Source: Pelomonas sp. Root1444
GTDB lineage: Bacteria > Pseudomonadota > Gammaproteobacteria > Burkholderiales > Burkholderiaceae_C
DNA: 64,000 nucleotides
Direction of reading: 5' to 3'
Assembly: GCF_001426885.1 (NCBI RefSeq)
Contig: NZ_LMFP01000028.1
Location: 767,811 to 831,810, forward strand
Below the pieces are notes generated by a model. The model ran no database searches. It was not told the DNA's origin and saw only the letters and a program-made list of their open reading frames with translations. Shown in pieces: positions 32,300 through 41,490 of the stretch. The position numbers were made by a program, and so were the translations under genes. Each line of letters begins with the position of its first letter. Position 1 is the stretch's first letter.

Positions 32300-32983
32300 A
32301 GGCAGTTGGGCCAGCATCGTCGTCTCCGTCGCCTCGTCCCAGGCCAGCGGATAAAGGCTGCGCGCCGAGCCAAGTGACTCGGGCCGACCGCCCCACAGCG
32401 CGATCTGCTCGCGCACGGTGGCGAAATCGATGCTCATCAACACTGCGGGCGCCTTGACGCGCGGGTTGTGACGCGCGGCCGTGTGCGGCACCAGGCCGAG
32501 GCAGCGCCGGTAGAACGGCACGTGACGGGGATTGACCTCGATCACCAGGCGGTCGCACCCGGCGCGCCGGTGGGCGTGCAGGTAGCCGAGGTGAAAGATC
32601 TGGGCCAGCACGCGCCTGGGGTCGTGGGAATGCTTGTCGACGGCAAGGCCACCGAACTCGCAGAGCCTGACGCCATCGGCGCGCCAATCGGCCAGCTCCG
32701 CGGCGAACAGCAGGTCGGCATGCAGGCCCCCGCCGCCGTCGAAACGCACGGACAACGTGCCGACGATGTCGTCGCCATCGCGCGCCGTGCAGACGATGTC
32801 GCCGTCCTGATCGCGGCTGTTGTAGCGCTCGCGCGTGACACGCAGCCCACGGTCGGCGTAGCGGCGCTCGACGAGTTCGAGGGCGTCGCCCTCCAAACCA
32901 CCGAAGCCGCTGTCCAGCGCCAACGACGGGCATGCAAAGGTGTTCAGCGACGGGTTGCGTCGTGTCTCAACGGTCGGGACCAT
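32282..32983 (-). CDS. FeeM-like N-acyl amino acid synthase / GNAT acyltransferase
   Basis: A 233-residue protein that fits the FeeM/autoinducer-synthase-like branch of the GNAT fold. Visible blocks are YADRGLRVTRERYNSRDQDGD near the N-terminus, VGTLSVRFDG, LCEFGGLAVDK, and the family C-terminal pattern RLVIEVNPRHVPFYRRCLGLVP. FeeM enzymes join a fatty acyl chain from acyl carrier protein to an amino acid. A related family is tied to exosortase systems in betaproteobacteria, and this gene could belong there, although no PEP-CTERM gene is in the window. The C-terminal 45 residues are less conserved. Start by ATG at 32983. Confidence 0.72.
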   Translation of the reverse strand: MVPTVETRRNPSLNTFACPSLALDSGFGGLEGDALELVERRYADRGLRVTRERYNSRDQDGDIVCTARDGDDIVGTLSVRFDGGGGLHADLLFAAELADWRADGVRLCEFGGLAVDKHSHDPRRVLAQIFHLGYLHAHRRAGCDRLVIEVNPRHVPFYRRCLGLVPHTAARHNPRVKAPAVLMSIDFATVREQIALWGGRPESLGSARSLYPLAWDEATETTMLAQLPGWRAN

Positions 32984-33337
32984 GTCTGCCTCTTCAGCGC
33001 CCAGCGCGCGAGCCGCGAGTCTAGGGACGCATGCCCCGGCAGGCCCCCACTCTCACAGACCGATACACCCGGCACATGTCGTTCATGAGATTTCTCACGC
33101 GAACACGGGCGCAAGGCGGTGCGCCACGGCGGTTGCCATGCGAGGCCCGATCGCTCCTTCCCGGCGGCACCGCCCGCAGACATCCGCGCAAAAAAATGCC
33201 AGTCAGGGCTGAGCTGACTGGCATCGGGTCTCGGGCAGGCCTTGGCAGAGCGCCTGCCGTTACAGGCCTGACGCAATTGCCAAGGATCGCTCCGGCCTCC
33301 GGCTGCGCTGCACGCGGCCTGGAACAGCCGGTCCAGG
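32984..33337. other. 354-bp intergenic region between FeeM-like gene and acs
   Basis: No gene is supported here. The left part must hold the promoter of the FeeM-like gene, but no clear -35/-10 pair stands out. The right part is the acs trailer, which ends in a strong terminator (33190-33224), leaving about 113 nt of untranslated RNA after the acs stop. Several short open frames run through but match nothing recognisable. Confidence 0.5.
33190..33224 (-). terminator. Strong intrinsic terminator in the acs trailer
   Basis: On the minus strand ATGCCAGTCAG and CTGACTGGCAT form a perfect 11-bp stem with a 7-nt loop, followed by a run of at least six T. It lies 113 bases after the acs stop codon, much further than usual. 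Confidence 0.88.
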
Positions 33338-35299
33338 CTAGTAAGCCTGGCCCAACTGTTCCAGGATGGCCGGGTTCTCCAAGGTCGACGTGTCCTGCGT
33401 CACCGACTCGCCCTTGGCGACCGAACGCAGCAGACGCCGCATGATCTTGCCCGAACGCGTCTTGGGGAGGTTGTCGCCGAAGCGGATGTCCTTGGGCTTG
33501 GCGATGGGGCCGATCTCCTTGGCCACGTGGTCGCGCAGCTGCTTGGCAATCGCCTTGGCCTCGTCGCCGCTGGGACGCGGGCGCTTGAGCACGACGAAGG
33601 CGCAGATGGCCTCGCCGGTGGTGTCGTCCGGGCGGCCCACGACCGCCGCCTCGGCCACCAGCTCGGTGCAGCTGACCAGCGCCGACTCGATCTCCATCGT
33701 GCCCATGCGGTGGCCCGACACGTTCAGCACGTCGTCGATGCGGCCGGTGATGGTGAAGTAGCCCGTCTCGGCGTCACGGATGGCACCGTCGCCGGCCAGG
33801 TAGTAACCCTTGAGCTCGGGCGGGTAGTAGCTCTTCTTGAAACGCTCCGGGTCGCCGTAGATCGTGCGGATCATCGAGGGCCACGGTTTCTTGACGACCA
33901 GGATGCCACCCTGGCCGTTGGGAACGTCGTTGCCGGTCTCGTCGACGATGGCCGCCGTGATGCCCGGGAAAGGCAGCGTGCAGGAGCCCGGCACCAGCGT
34001 CGTCACGCCCGGCAGCGGCGTGATCATGTGGCCGCCGGTCTCGGTCTGCCAGAACGTGTCGACGATCGGGCAGCGCTTGCCGCCCACATGCTCGTGGTAC
34101 CACTCCCAGGCGGCCGGGTTGATGGGCTCGCCCACCGAGCCCAACAGGCGCAGGCTGCTCAGGTCGTAGCGCTTGGGGTGCACGGCCTCGTTGCTCTCGG
34201 CGGCCTTGATCAGCGAGCGGATCGCCGTCGGCGCCGTGTAGAAGATCGTGACCTTGTGCTTCTGGATCATCTGCCAGAAGCGACCGGCGTCCGGGTAGGT
34301 GGGCACGCCCTCGAAGACGATCTCCGTGCCGCCCAGTGCCAGCGGGCCGTAGGTGATGTAGGTGTGGCCGGTGACCCAGCCGATGTCGGCCGTGCACCAG
34401 AAGATGTCGTCGTCCTTCAGGTCGAAGGTCCACTTGGTCGTCAGCGCCGCGTGCAGCAGGTAGCCGCCGGTGCTGTGCTGCACGCCCTTGGGCTTGCCGG
34501 TGGAGCCGGAGGTGTAGAGCAGGAACAGCGGGTGCTCGGCCTCGACCCACTCGGGCGTGCAGCTCGTCGACTCGGCCGACATCAGGTCATGCAGCCACAC
34601 ATCGCGACCGTCCATCCAGCTGACGTTGCCGCCGGTGCGCTTGTAGACGATGACGTCCTTCAGCGTCGGGCAGGCGCCGCCTTCCAGCGCCTCGTCGACG
34701 ATGGCCTTCAGCGCCAGTGCCTTGCCGCCGCGCATCTGCTCGTCGGCGCAGATCAGCGCGACCGCGCCGGCATCCTGCACGCGGTCGCGCAGGCTCTGGG
34801 CCGAGAAGCCGCCGAAGACGACAGAGTGCGTCGCGCCAATGCGGGCGCAGGCCTGCATCGCCACCACACCCTCGACCGACATGGGCATGTAGATGACGAC
34901 GCGGTCGCCCTTCTGGATGCCGCGGCCCTTCAGCGCGTTGGCCAGCTGGCAGACCTTGGCCAGCAGCTCGGCATAGGTGACGCGGGTCACGGTGCCGTCG
35001 TCGGCCTCGAAGATCAGCGCCGTCTTGTCGCCCTTGCCGGCCTCCACATGGCGGTCCAGGCAGTTGTAGGAGACATTGAGCTTGCCGTCCTCGAACCACT
35101 TGAAGAAGGGTGCGTCGCTGTCATTCAGCGTCTTGGTGAACGGCGTCTGCCAGCTCAGCAGTTCGCGCGCCAGGCGGGCCCAATAGCCGGCGTAGTCCTT
35201 GTCGGCCTCGGCCACCAGTGCCGCGTAGCCGGCCTCCCCCTTCACGTGGGCATTGGCCACCCACTCGGGGCTGGGCGCGTAGGTGTTCAGCGTACTCAT
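33338..35299 (-). CDS. acs: Acetyl-CoA synthetase (AMP-forming)
   Basis: A 653-residue enzyme that activates acetate to acetyl-CoA through acetyl-AMP. It starts [21 protein letters not shown]. The acyl-AMP-forming motif is [19 protein letters not shown], the acetate pocket includes YEVGHTYI-like [12 protein letters not shown] and [14 protein letters not shown], and the hinge is [16 protein letters not shown]. The acetylation-target Lys is in [14 protein letters not shown]. Length matches E. coli Acs (652). I chose the ATG at 35299 over an upstream in-frame start because it gives the family N-terminus. It diverges from the UPF0114 gene. Confidence 0.97.
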   Translation of the reverse strand: MSTLNTYAPSPEWVANAHVKGEAGYAALVAEADKDYAGYWARLARELLSWQTPFTKTLNDSDAPFFKWFEDGKLNVSYNCLDRHVEAGKGDKTALIFEADDGTVTRVTYAELLAKVCQLANALKGRGIQKGDRVVIYMPMSVEGVVAMQACARIGATHSVVFGGFSAQSLRDRVQDAGAVALICADEQMRGGKALALKAIVDEALEGGACPTLKDVIVYKRTGGNVSWMDGRDVWLHDLMSAESTSCTPEWVEAEHPLFLLYTSGSTGKPKGVQHSTGGYLLHAALTTKWTFDLKDDDIFWCTADIGWVTGHTYITYGPLALGGTEIVFEGVPTYPDAGRFWQMIQKHKVTIFYTAPTAIRSLIKAAESNEAVHPKRYDLSSLRLLGSVGEPINPAAWEWYHEHVGGKRCPIVDTFWQTETGGHMITPLPGVTTLVPGSCTLPFPGITAAIVDETGNDVPNGQGGILVVKKPWPSMIRTIYGDPERFKKSYYPPELKGYYLAGDGAIRDAETGYFTITGRIDDVLNVSGHRMGTMEIESALVSCTELVAEAAVVGRPDDTTGEAICAFVVLKRPRPSGDEAKAIAKQLRDHVAKEIGPIAKPKDIRFGDNLPKTRSGKIMRRLLRSVAKGESVTQDTSTLENPAILEQLGQAY

Positions 35300-35383
35300 G
35301 GCTTGTCTCCTGATGTTGCTTGGCGCGGACTGTGCTTGGGACGACTGACGATGCCCTGACGCCGAGCAGTCACTCACGCCGCC

Positions 35384-35389
35384 TAGAAT
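35384..35389 (+). promoter_or_regulatory. Candidate -10 element for the UPF0114 gene
   Basis: TAGAAT in the context CTAGAATTT lies 28 bases before the ATG at 35418, in the 118-bp divergent gap with acs. The -35 region is not clear. Confidence 0.35.
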
Positions 35390-35417
35390 TTCCACCAATT
35401 CTGCTCGGTCTCCCTAC

Positions 35418-36002
35418 ATGCCCAACGATCCCCAGCTTCGCCCCCTGCCCCGCCTGATTTTTGCCAGCCGCTGGCTGCAGTTGCCGCTCTACCTGGGTTT
35501 GATCCTGGCGCAAGCCGTCTATGTCTTCCAGTTCTGGACCGAGCTGGTGCATTTGATCGAGGCGGCGTTCGGCGATCAGCATGCGCTGGAAATCCTGGTC
35601 AAGAGCATTGGCTACAAGGGCGAGGCCCTGGGCAAGCTCAACGAGACCATCCTGATGTTGGTCGTGCTCGGCCTGATCGACGTGGTGATGATCTCCAACC
35701 TGCTGATCATGGTCATCGTCGGCGGCTACGAGACCTTCGTGTCACGCATGGACCTGGACGGCCACCCCGACCAGCCCGAGTGGCTGAGCCACGTCAACGC
35801 CTCGGTGCTGAAGGTCAAGCTGGCCACGGCCATCATCGGCATCAGCTCCATCCACCTGCTGAAGACCTTCATCAATGCCGACAACTACAAGGAGCAGACG
35901 CTGATGTGGCAGACCATCATCCACGTCGCCTTCCTGCTGTCGGCGATGGCGATTGCCTACACGGACAAGCTGCTGGCCTCGGCCGATCACGGCAAGCACT
36001 AG
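35418..36002 (+). CDS. UPF0114 (YqhA) family membrane protein
   Basis: A 194-residue inner-membrane protein of the UPF0114/YqhA family. Hydrophobic segments are LQLPLYLGLILAQAVYVFQF, LNETILMLVVLGLIDVVMIS with NLLIMVIVGGYETFVSR, VKLATAIIGISSIHLLKTF, and IIHVAFLLSAMAIAYTDKL. The GGYE and SSIHLLKTF blocks are family hallmarks. The function is not established. The gene is flanked by divergent acs and convergent fumC, whose stop is only 13 bp away. Confidence 0.88.
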   Translation: MPNDPQLRPLPRLIFASRWLQLPLYLGLILAQAVYVFQFWTELVHLIEAAFGDQHALEILVKSIGYKGEALGKLNETILMLVVLGLIDVVMISNLLIMVIVGGYETFVSRMDLDGHPDQPEWLSHVNASVLKVKLATAIIGISSIHLLKTFINADNYKEQTLMWQTIIHVAFLLSAMAIAYTDKLLASADHGKH

Positions 36003-36015
36003 GGCAGCGGCGCCC

Positions 36016-37407
36016 TCAGCGCCCGACCATCTGCCCCGGCACCACCCACGCATCGAACTGCTCGGCCGTCACATGGCCCAGCGCCAGCGCCGCCTCGCGC
36101 AGGCTGCTGCCGTCCTTGTGGGCCTTCTTGGCAATCTGCGCGGCCTTGTCATAGCCGATGTGGGGGTTCAGCGCCGTCACAAGCATCAGCGAGCGCTCCA
36201 CAAGCTCGGCGATGCGCGCCTCGTTGGGCTCGATGCCCGCGGCGCAATGCCTGTTGAAGCTGGCCATGCCGTCCGCCAGCAGCCGCACGCTCTGCAAAAA
36301 GTTGTGCATGACCATGGGGCGGAACACGTTCAGCTCGAAGTTGCCCGACGCGCCGCCGATGTTGATGGCCACGTCGTTGCCCATGACCTGCGCGGCCAGC
36401 ATCGTCACCGCCTCGCTCTGCGTTGGGTTGACCTTGCCCGGCATGATGGACGAGCCTGGCTCGTTCTCCGGGATGCTGATCTCGCCGATGCCACTGCGCG
36501 GGCCGCTGGCCAGCCAGCGCACGTCGTTGGCGATCTTGGTCAGGCTGGCGGCCAGCGTCTTCAGCGCGCCGTGGGCGTGCACGAGGGCGTCGCAGGACGC
36601 CATCGCCTCGAACTTGTTCGGTGCCGTCACGAACGGATGGCCCGTGAGCCGCGCCAGCTCGGCAGCGACAGCTTCGGCATAGCCCTTGGGGGCGTTCAGC
36701 CCCGTGCCCACCGCCGTGCCGCCCAGCGCCAGTTCGTACAGATGCGGCAGGGCGGCCAGCACGTGACGCTCGCCGTGCGCCAGCTGCGCGACCCAGCCGG
36801 AGATCTCCTGCCCCAGCGTCAGCGGCGTCGCGTCCTGCAGGTGCGTGCGGCCGATCTTGACGATGTCGTCATAGGCCTCGGCCTTTTGCTGCAGCGTCGT
36901 GCGCAAGGCCTGCAGCGGTGGCAGCAGGCGCTCCTGCAGCGCCTGCACCGCCGCCACGTGCATGGCGGTCGGGAAGACGTCGTTGCTGCTCTGGCTGCGG
37001 TTCACGTCGTCGTTGGGGTGCACCAGGCGCCCTTCCCCGCGTTCGCCACCCAGCAGCTCGCTGGCGCGGTTGGCCAGCACCTCGTTGACGTTCATGTTGG
37101 TCTGCGTGCCCGAGCCCGTCTGCCAGACCACGAGCGGGAACTCGTCCACATGCAGGCCGCTGATGACCTCGTCCGCCGCCGCCACGATGGCCTCGGTCTT
37201 CTTCGCGTCCTGCAGGCCCAGCGCCTGGTTGATGACCGCCGATGCCCGCTTGACCCGCGCCAGCGCGCGGATCAGTTCCGGCGCCTGGCGCTCGCCGGAG
37301 ATGTCGAAGTTCTGCAGCGAGCGCTGCGTCTGCGCGCCCCATAGCCTGTCGGCCGGCACCTCGATGGGGCCGAAAGTGTCGCGCTCGATGCGGGTGCTGC
37401 TGCTCAT
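36016..37407 (-). CDS. fumC: Fumarate hydratase, class II
   Basis: A 463-residue, iron-independent, heat-stable fumarase of the TCA cycle that interconverts fumarate and malate. It starts [29 protein letters not shown]. The family signature [13 protein letters not shown] contains the catalytic Ser loop, and the catalytic His is in [17 protein letters not shown]. The [15 protein letters not shown] block is also present. Length is close to E. coli FumC (467). I start at the ATG 37405-37407, since the long frame upstream overlaps the class I fumarase. It is divergent from that gene across 111 bp. Confidence 0.97.
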   Translation of the reverse strand: MSSSTRIERDTFGPIEVPADRLWGAQTQRSLQNFDISGERQAPELIRALARVKRASAVINQALGLQDAKKTEAIVAAADEVISGLHVDEFPLVVWQTGSGTQTNMNVNEVLANRASELLGGERGEGRLVHPNDDVNRSQSSNDVFPTAMHVAAVQALQERLLPPLQALRTTLQQKAEAYDDIVKIGRTHLQDATPLTLGQEISGWVAQLAHGERHVLAALPHLYELALGGTAVGTGLNAPKGYAEAVAAELARLTGHPFVTAPNKFEAMASCDALVHAHGALKTLAASLTKIANDVRWLASGPRSGIGEISIPENEPGSSIMPGKVNPTQSEAVTMLAAQVMGNDVAINIGGASGNFELNVFRPMVMHNFLQSVRLLADGMASFNRHCAAGIEPNEARIAELVERSLMLVTALNPHIGYDKAAQIAKKAHKDGSSLREAALALGHVTAEQFDAWVVPGQMVGR

Positions 37408-37518
37408 GACGGTTCTCACGAAGGACGGGTTGGCTTTCAGCATAGCCAGCACGAGAACCCCGGCCATCCCTGAGCCCATCGATAATTCCGCCCGCCCGAA
37501 TCCCGCCTGCTTCGCCAC

Positions 37519-39057
37519 ATGACCACCATCCGCCAGCAAGACCTCATCGACAGCGTTAGCGCCGCCCTGCAGTACATCTCGTACTACCACCCGGCCGACT
37601 ACATCGCCCACCTGGCCCGCGCCTACGAGAGCGAGGCCTCGCCCGCGGCCAAGGACGCGATCGCCCAGATCCTCACCAACAGCCGCATGTGCGCGGAAGG
37701 CCGCCGGCCCATCTGCCAGGACACCGGCATCGTCAACGTCTTCCTGAAGATCGGCATGGACGTGCGCTGGGAGGGCTTTAGCGGCAGCATCGAGGACGCC
37801 ATCAACGAAGGCGTGCGCCAGGGTTATCTCAACCCCGACAACAAGCTGCGCGCGTCCGTGCTGGACGACCCCATCTTTGCCCGCAAGAACACCAAGGACA
37901 ACACACCCGCCGTCGTGCAGATGGAGGTGGTGCCCGGCAACACGGTGGACGTCATCGTCGCGGCCAAGGGCGGCGGCTCGGAGAACAAGAGCAAGGTCTA
38001 CATGCTCAACCCCAGCGACGACATCGTCGACTGGGTGCTGAAGACCGTGCCGACCATGGGCGCCGGCTGGTGCCCGCCGGGCATGCTGGGCATCGGCGTC
38101 GGCGGCACGGCCGAGAAGGCCGCCCTGCTGGCCAAGCAAGCGCTGATGGAAGACATCGACATGTACGAGCTGCTGCAGCGCGGCCCGCAGAACAAGCTCG
38201 AAGAGCTGCGCATCGAGCTGTACGAGAAGGTCAACGCCTTGGGCATCGGCGCGCAGGGCCTGGGCGGCCTGACGACCGTGCTGGACGTGAAGATCAAGAC
38301 CTTCCCGACCCACGCCGCCAGCAAGCCCATCGCGATGATCCCGAACTGCGCGGCCACGCGCCATGCGCACTTCGTGCTGGACGGCAGCGGCCCCAGCTAC
38401 CTCGAGGCACCGAGCCTGGACCTGTGGCCCGATGTGCACTGGGCGCCCGACTACAACAAGAGCAAGCGCGTCGACCTCAATGCGCTGACACCGGCTGAAG
38501 TCGCGAGTTGGAAGCCCGGCGACACGCTGCTGCTGAACGGCAAGATGCTGACCGGCCGCGACGCCGCCCACAAGCGCATCCAGGACATGCTGGCCAAGGG
38601 CGAACAGTTGCCCGTGGACTTCACCAACCGCGTCATCTACTACGTCGGCCCGGTGGACCCGGTGCGCGACGAGGTCGTCGGCCCGGCCGGCCCCACCACC
38701 GCGACGCGCATGGACAAGTTCACCGACATGATGCTGGCCAAGACCGGCCTGATCGCCATGGTGGGCAAGGCCGAGCGCGGCCCGGTCGCCATCGAATCGA
38801 TCAAGAACCACAAGAGCGCCTACCTGATGGCCGTGGGCGGTTCCGCCTATCTCGTCAGCAAGGCCATCAAGGGCGCCAAGGTCGTCGGCTTCGAGGACCT
38901 GGGCATGGAAGCCATCTACGAGTTCGACGTCGTCGACATGCCCGTCACCGTGGCGGTCGATGCCAACGGCACCAGCGCCCACATCACCGGCCCGGCCGAG
39001 TGGAAGCAGCGGATCGCCTCGGGCAAGGCCGTCAGCATCCCCGTCGCCACCGCCTGA
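37519..39057 (+). CDS. Fumarate hydratase, class I (iron-sulfur)
   Basis: A 512-residue fumarase of the FumA/FumB type that holds an oxygen-sensitive 4Fe-4S cluster. Cluster cysteines lie in [23 protein letters not shown] and the GWCPPG region. Other family blocks are [19 protein letters not shown] and the C-terminal beta-domain [19 protein letters not shown] followed by [29 protein letters not shown] in pieces. Residues near the end show [18 protein letters not shown]. It faces fumC, so the two isoenzymes can be controlled from one divergent region. Confidence 0.95.
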   Translation: MTTIRQQDLIDSVSAALQYISYYHPADYIAHLARAYESEASPAAKDAIAQILTNSRMCAEGRRPICQDTGIVNVFLKIGMDVRWEGFSGSIEDAINEGVRQGYLNPDNKLRASVLDDPIFARKNTKDNTPAVVQMEVVPGNTVDVIVAAKGGGSENKSKVYMLNPSDDIVDWVLKTVPTMGAGWCPPGMLGIGVGGTAEKAALLAKQALMEDIDMYELLQRGPQNKLEELRIELYEKVNALGIGAQGLGGLTTVLDVKIKTFPTHAASKPIAMIPNCAATRHAHFVLDGSGPSYLEAPSLDLWPDVHWAPDYNKSKRVDLNALTPAEVASWKPGDTLLLNGKMLTGRDAAHKRIQDMLAKGEQLPVDFTNRVIYYVGPVDPVRDEVVGPAGPTTATRMDKFTDMMLAKTGLIAMVGKAERGPVAIESIKNHKSAYLMAVGGSAYLVSKAIKGAKVVGFEDLGMEAIYEFDVVDMPVTVAVDANGTSAHITGPAEWKQRIASGKAVSIPVATA

Positions 39058-39094
39058 GCCCCGCACAATCGGGTGGTCATCACGACCACCCGAC

Positions 39095-39553
39095 ATGATC
39101 CAAGTCCGCCCTCTCCAAACCAACGACCGCGCCGCCTGGCAGCCGCTCTGGGACGGCTACAACGCCTTCTACGGCCGCGCAGGTGAGACCGCGCTGCCGG
39201 CCGCCATCACCGACATGACGTGGGCGCGCTTCTTCGACGCCTACGAGCCGCTTCACGCGCTCGTCGCGGTCGGTGACGACGGCCGGTTGCTGGGCCTGGT
39301 GCACTTCCTCTTCCACCGCAGCACGACGCGCATCGAGCCGACCTGCTACCTGCAGGACCTGTTCACGACACCCGAATCGCGCGGCCGCGGCGTGGGGCGC
39401 GCGCTGATCGAGGCCGTCTACGCGGCCGTGCGCCAGGCCGGCGGCCGGCGCGTCTACTGGCAGACGCACACCACCAACGCCACCGCCCGCGCGCTGTACG
39501 ACAAGCTGGCGCGCCACGACGGCTTCATCATCTACGGCCACGACGTCGCCTGA
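39095..39553 (+). CDS. GNAT family N-acetyltransferase
   Basis: A 152-residue acetyltransferase. The acetyl-CoA-binding loop is [25 protein letters not shown], the classic RGxGxG/A pattern. It ends with [23 protein letters not shown], the GNAT motif B. The N-terminus [27 protein letters not shown] suggests a YhbS/YitI-like subgroup. The acceptor substrate is unknown. I start at the ATG 39095, which is 37 bp after the class I fumarase stop and begins the conserved fold. Confidence 0.88.
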   Translation: MIQVRPLQTNDRAAWQPLWDGYNAFYGRAGETALPAAITDMTWARFFDAYEPLHALVAVGDDGRLLGLVHFLFHRSTTRIEPTCYLQDLFTTPESRGRGVGRALIEAVYAAVRQAGGRRVYWQTHTTNATARALYDKLARHDGFIIYGHDVA

Positions 39554-39606
39554 CGCCGGCCCACGAACGACCGGCGGTAAGCTGCCGCGCTTCGGAGGGA
39601 CTCCAC

Positions 39607-40464
39607 GTGCGCCCGTTTGCTGTCATCGCCGTCCTGTTCGCGCTGTGCGCGCTGGCGCCACAGGCAAGAGCTGAAACACCGCCCACCGCCTGCACGCTCG
39701 CACCGGTGCCCGGCGAGACGCGCGAGCTGACCTCGGGCGGCCGAACGCGCAGCTATCGACTCTTCGTACCGGCCGCCGTCGCGGGCCGGGCGCAATTACC
39801 GCTGGTGCTGGACCTGCACGGCTCGGGCGGCAATGCCGCGGGTCAGGCCAAGACCAGCGGCATGGAGGCGCTGGCGGCACGCGAGGGCTTCGCGGTCGCC
39901 TCGCTGCAGGCCGAGGACGCGCGCTGGAACGTCCCGGTCACGAACGGCCGCGCCGACGACGTGCAGTACGTGTCCGACGTCATCGACCACGTCGCCGCGC
40001 GCACCTGCATCGACCCGGCTCGCGTCCATGCCACCGGCTTCTCGGGCGGTGGTCGCATGTCATCGCTGCTCGGCTGCCGGCTGAACCACCGCATCGCGTC
40101 GATCGCGCCCGTGGGCGGGTTGCGCTGGACGGGGCCCTGCCCCGGCCGCGCGGTGCCGGTGCTCACCGTGCATGGCCTGGCGGACACGACCAACCCGTAC
40201 GAAGGCCACGGCGACCGCGGTGCCGAATGGGTGGAGAGCGTGCCCGAGGCCCTGGCCGGCTGGGCATCACACAACCGCTGCGAGCCCAAGCTGATGCAGC
40301 AAGACCCACCGTGGCCGGCACACATCGTCCGCTATGCGGGCTGCGCCAGCGGCGCCGAGGTGCGGCTGCTGCGCATCGACGGCATGGGCCACGTCTGGCC
40401 CCGCGCCGAGATCGACGCGACCCACGAGATCTGGCAATTTTTCAAGACCCATCCGCTTCAGTAG
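39607..40464 (+). CDS. Secreted polyhydroxybutyrate depolymerase/feruloyl-esterase-like alpha/beta hydrolase
   Basis: A 285-residue exported esterase of the PHB-depolymerase/LpqC type. The GTG start at 39607 is followed by a signal peptide (FAVIAVLFALCALAPQARAE). The oxyanion region is LPLVLDLHGSGGNAAGQ, the nucleophile elbow GxSxG is ATGFSGGGRMSSLLGC, and the catalytic His lies in DGMGHVWPRAE; the likely acid is Asp in GLADTTNPY. Several Cys pairs fit an exported protein. Substrate could be a polyester oligomer or a plant phenolic ester. The ADH gene follows after 8 bp. Confidence 0.85.
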   Translation: MRPFAVIAVLFALCALAPQARAETPPTACTLAPVPGETRELTSGGRTRSYRLFVPAAVAGRAQLPLVLDLHGSGGNAAGQAKTSGMEALAAREGFAVASLQAEDARWNVPVTNGRADDVQYVSDVIDHVAARTCIDPARVHATGFSGGGRMSSLLGCRLNHRIASIAPVGGLRWTGPCPGRAVPVLTVHGLADTTNPYEGHGDRGAEWVESVPEALAGWASHNRCEPKLMQQDPPWPAHIVRYAGCASGAEVRLLRIDGMGHVWPRAEIDATHEIWQFFKTHPLQ

Positions 40465-40472
40465 GACCCCTC

Positions 40473-41486
40473 ATGCCCAACATCCGCGCCTACGCTGCCC
40501 ACACCGCCGGCGGCCCGTTGCAGCCGTTCGAATTCGACCCCGGCCCGCTGGGCGACGAGGACGTCGAGATCACCGTCGAGCACTGCGGCATCTGCCACTC
40601 CGACCTGGCCATGATCGACAGCGAGTGGTTCCCGGCCAGCTATCCCGTCGTCCCCGGCCACGAGGTCGTCGGCCGCATCACGGCCCTTGGCCCACATGCC
40701 AAGGGCCGGCAGATCGGCCAGCGCGTCGGCGTGGGCTGGCACAGCGGCAGCTGCACGCATTGCAACTTCTGCCTCGGCGGTGAGCAGCACCTGTGCGGCC
40801 AACGCCAGCCGACGCTGATCGGCCGCCACGGCGGCTTCGCCGACCGCCTGCGTGCCCACTGGAGCTGGGCCATCCCGCTGCCCGACGCGCTCGACCCCGC
40901 CGCCGCCGGCCCGCTGATGTGCGGCGGCGGCACGGTGTTCCTGCCCTTCGTGCTGCACGCCATCAAGCCGACGGATCGCGTCGGCGTCGTCGGCATCGGC
41001 GGCCTGGGTCACATCGCCGTCAAGTTCGCGCGCGCCTGGGGCTGCGAGGTGACGGCCTTCACGTCGTCGCCCTCCAAGCGCGACGAAGCGCTGGCACTCG
41101 GCGCCCACAGGACGCTGTCCAGCGTCGACAAGGCCGAGCTGAAGGCCGCAGCGGGCAGCCTGGACTTCCTGCTCATCACCGTTGGCGCCGCATTGAACTG
41201 GGACGCGCTGATCGGCACGTTGGCACCCAAGGGCCGCATGCATCTGGTGGGCGTCGTGACCGATGCACTGAGCGTCAAGAGCGGCGGCCTGCTGAGCTGG
41301 CAGAAGGGCCTGTCCGCCTCGCCCACGCCGCCGCCGTCGGTGCTGGCGACGATGCTGCAGTTCTCGGCGCGGCACCAGATCCTGCCGCAGGTGGAACGCT
41401 TCCCGATGAGCCGCGTCAACGACGCGCTGGACCACCTGCGCAGCGGCAAGGCACGTTACCGGGTCGTGCTGGACGCCGACTTCTGA
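40473..41486 (+). CDS. Zinc-dependent alcohol dehydrogenase (YahK/cinnamyl-type)
   Basis: A 337-residue medium-chain alcohol dehydrogenase. The catalytic zinc site is in VEHCGICHSDLAMIDSEW with PVVPGHEVVG. The structural zinc cysteines are CTHCNFCLGGEQHLC. The nucleotide fold reads RVGVVGIGGLGHIAVKFARAWG. These features fit the YahK/Adh6-like, NADPH-dependent aldehyde reductase branch. The ATG at 40473 is 8 bp after the esterase stop, so the two genes may form an operon. Its stop is 4 bp from that of the convergent channel gene. Confidence 0.93.
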   Translation: MPNIRAYAAHTAGGPLQPFEFDPGPLGDEDVEITVEHCGICHSDLAMIDSEWFPASYPVVPGHEVVGRITALGPHAKGRQIGQRVGVGWHSGSCTHCNFCLGGEQHLCGQRQPTLIGRHGGFADRLRAHWSWAIPLPDALDPAAAGPLMCGGGTVFLPFVLHAIKPTDRVGVVGIGGLGHIAVKFARAWGCEVTAFTSSPSKRDEALALGAHRTLSSVDKAELKAAAGSLDFLLITVGAALNWDALIGTLAPKGRMHLVGVVTDALSVKSGGLLSWQKGLSASPTPPPSVLATMLQFSARHQILPQVERFPMSRVNDALDHLRSGKARYRVVLDADF

Positions 41487-41490
41487 GCGA

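Noticed and set aside
36016-39123. Long upstream extension of the fumC frame over the class I fumarase gene
   Set aside because: Only the part from 37407 inward matches FumC; the extension is antisense to a clear fumarase and low complexity.
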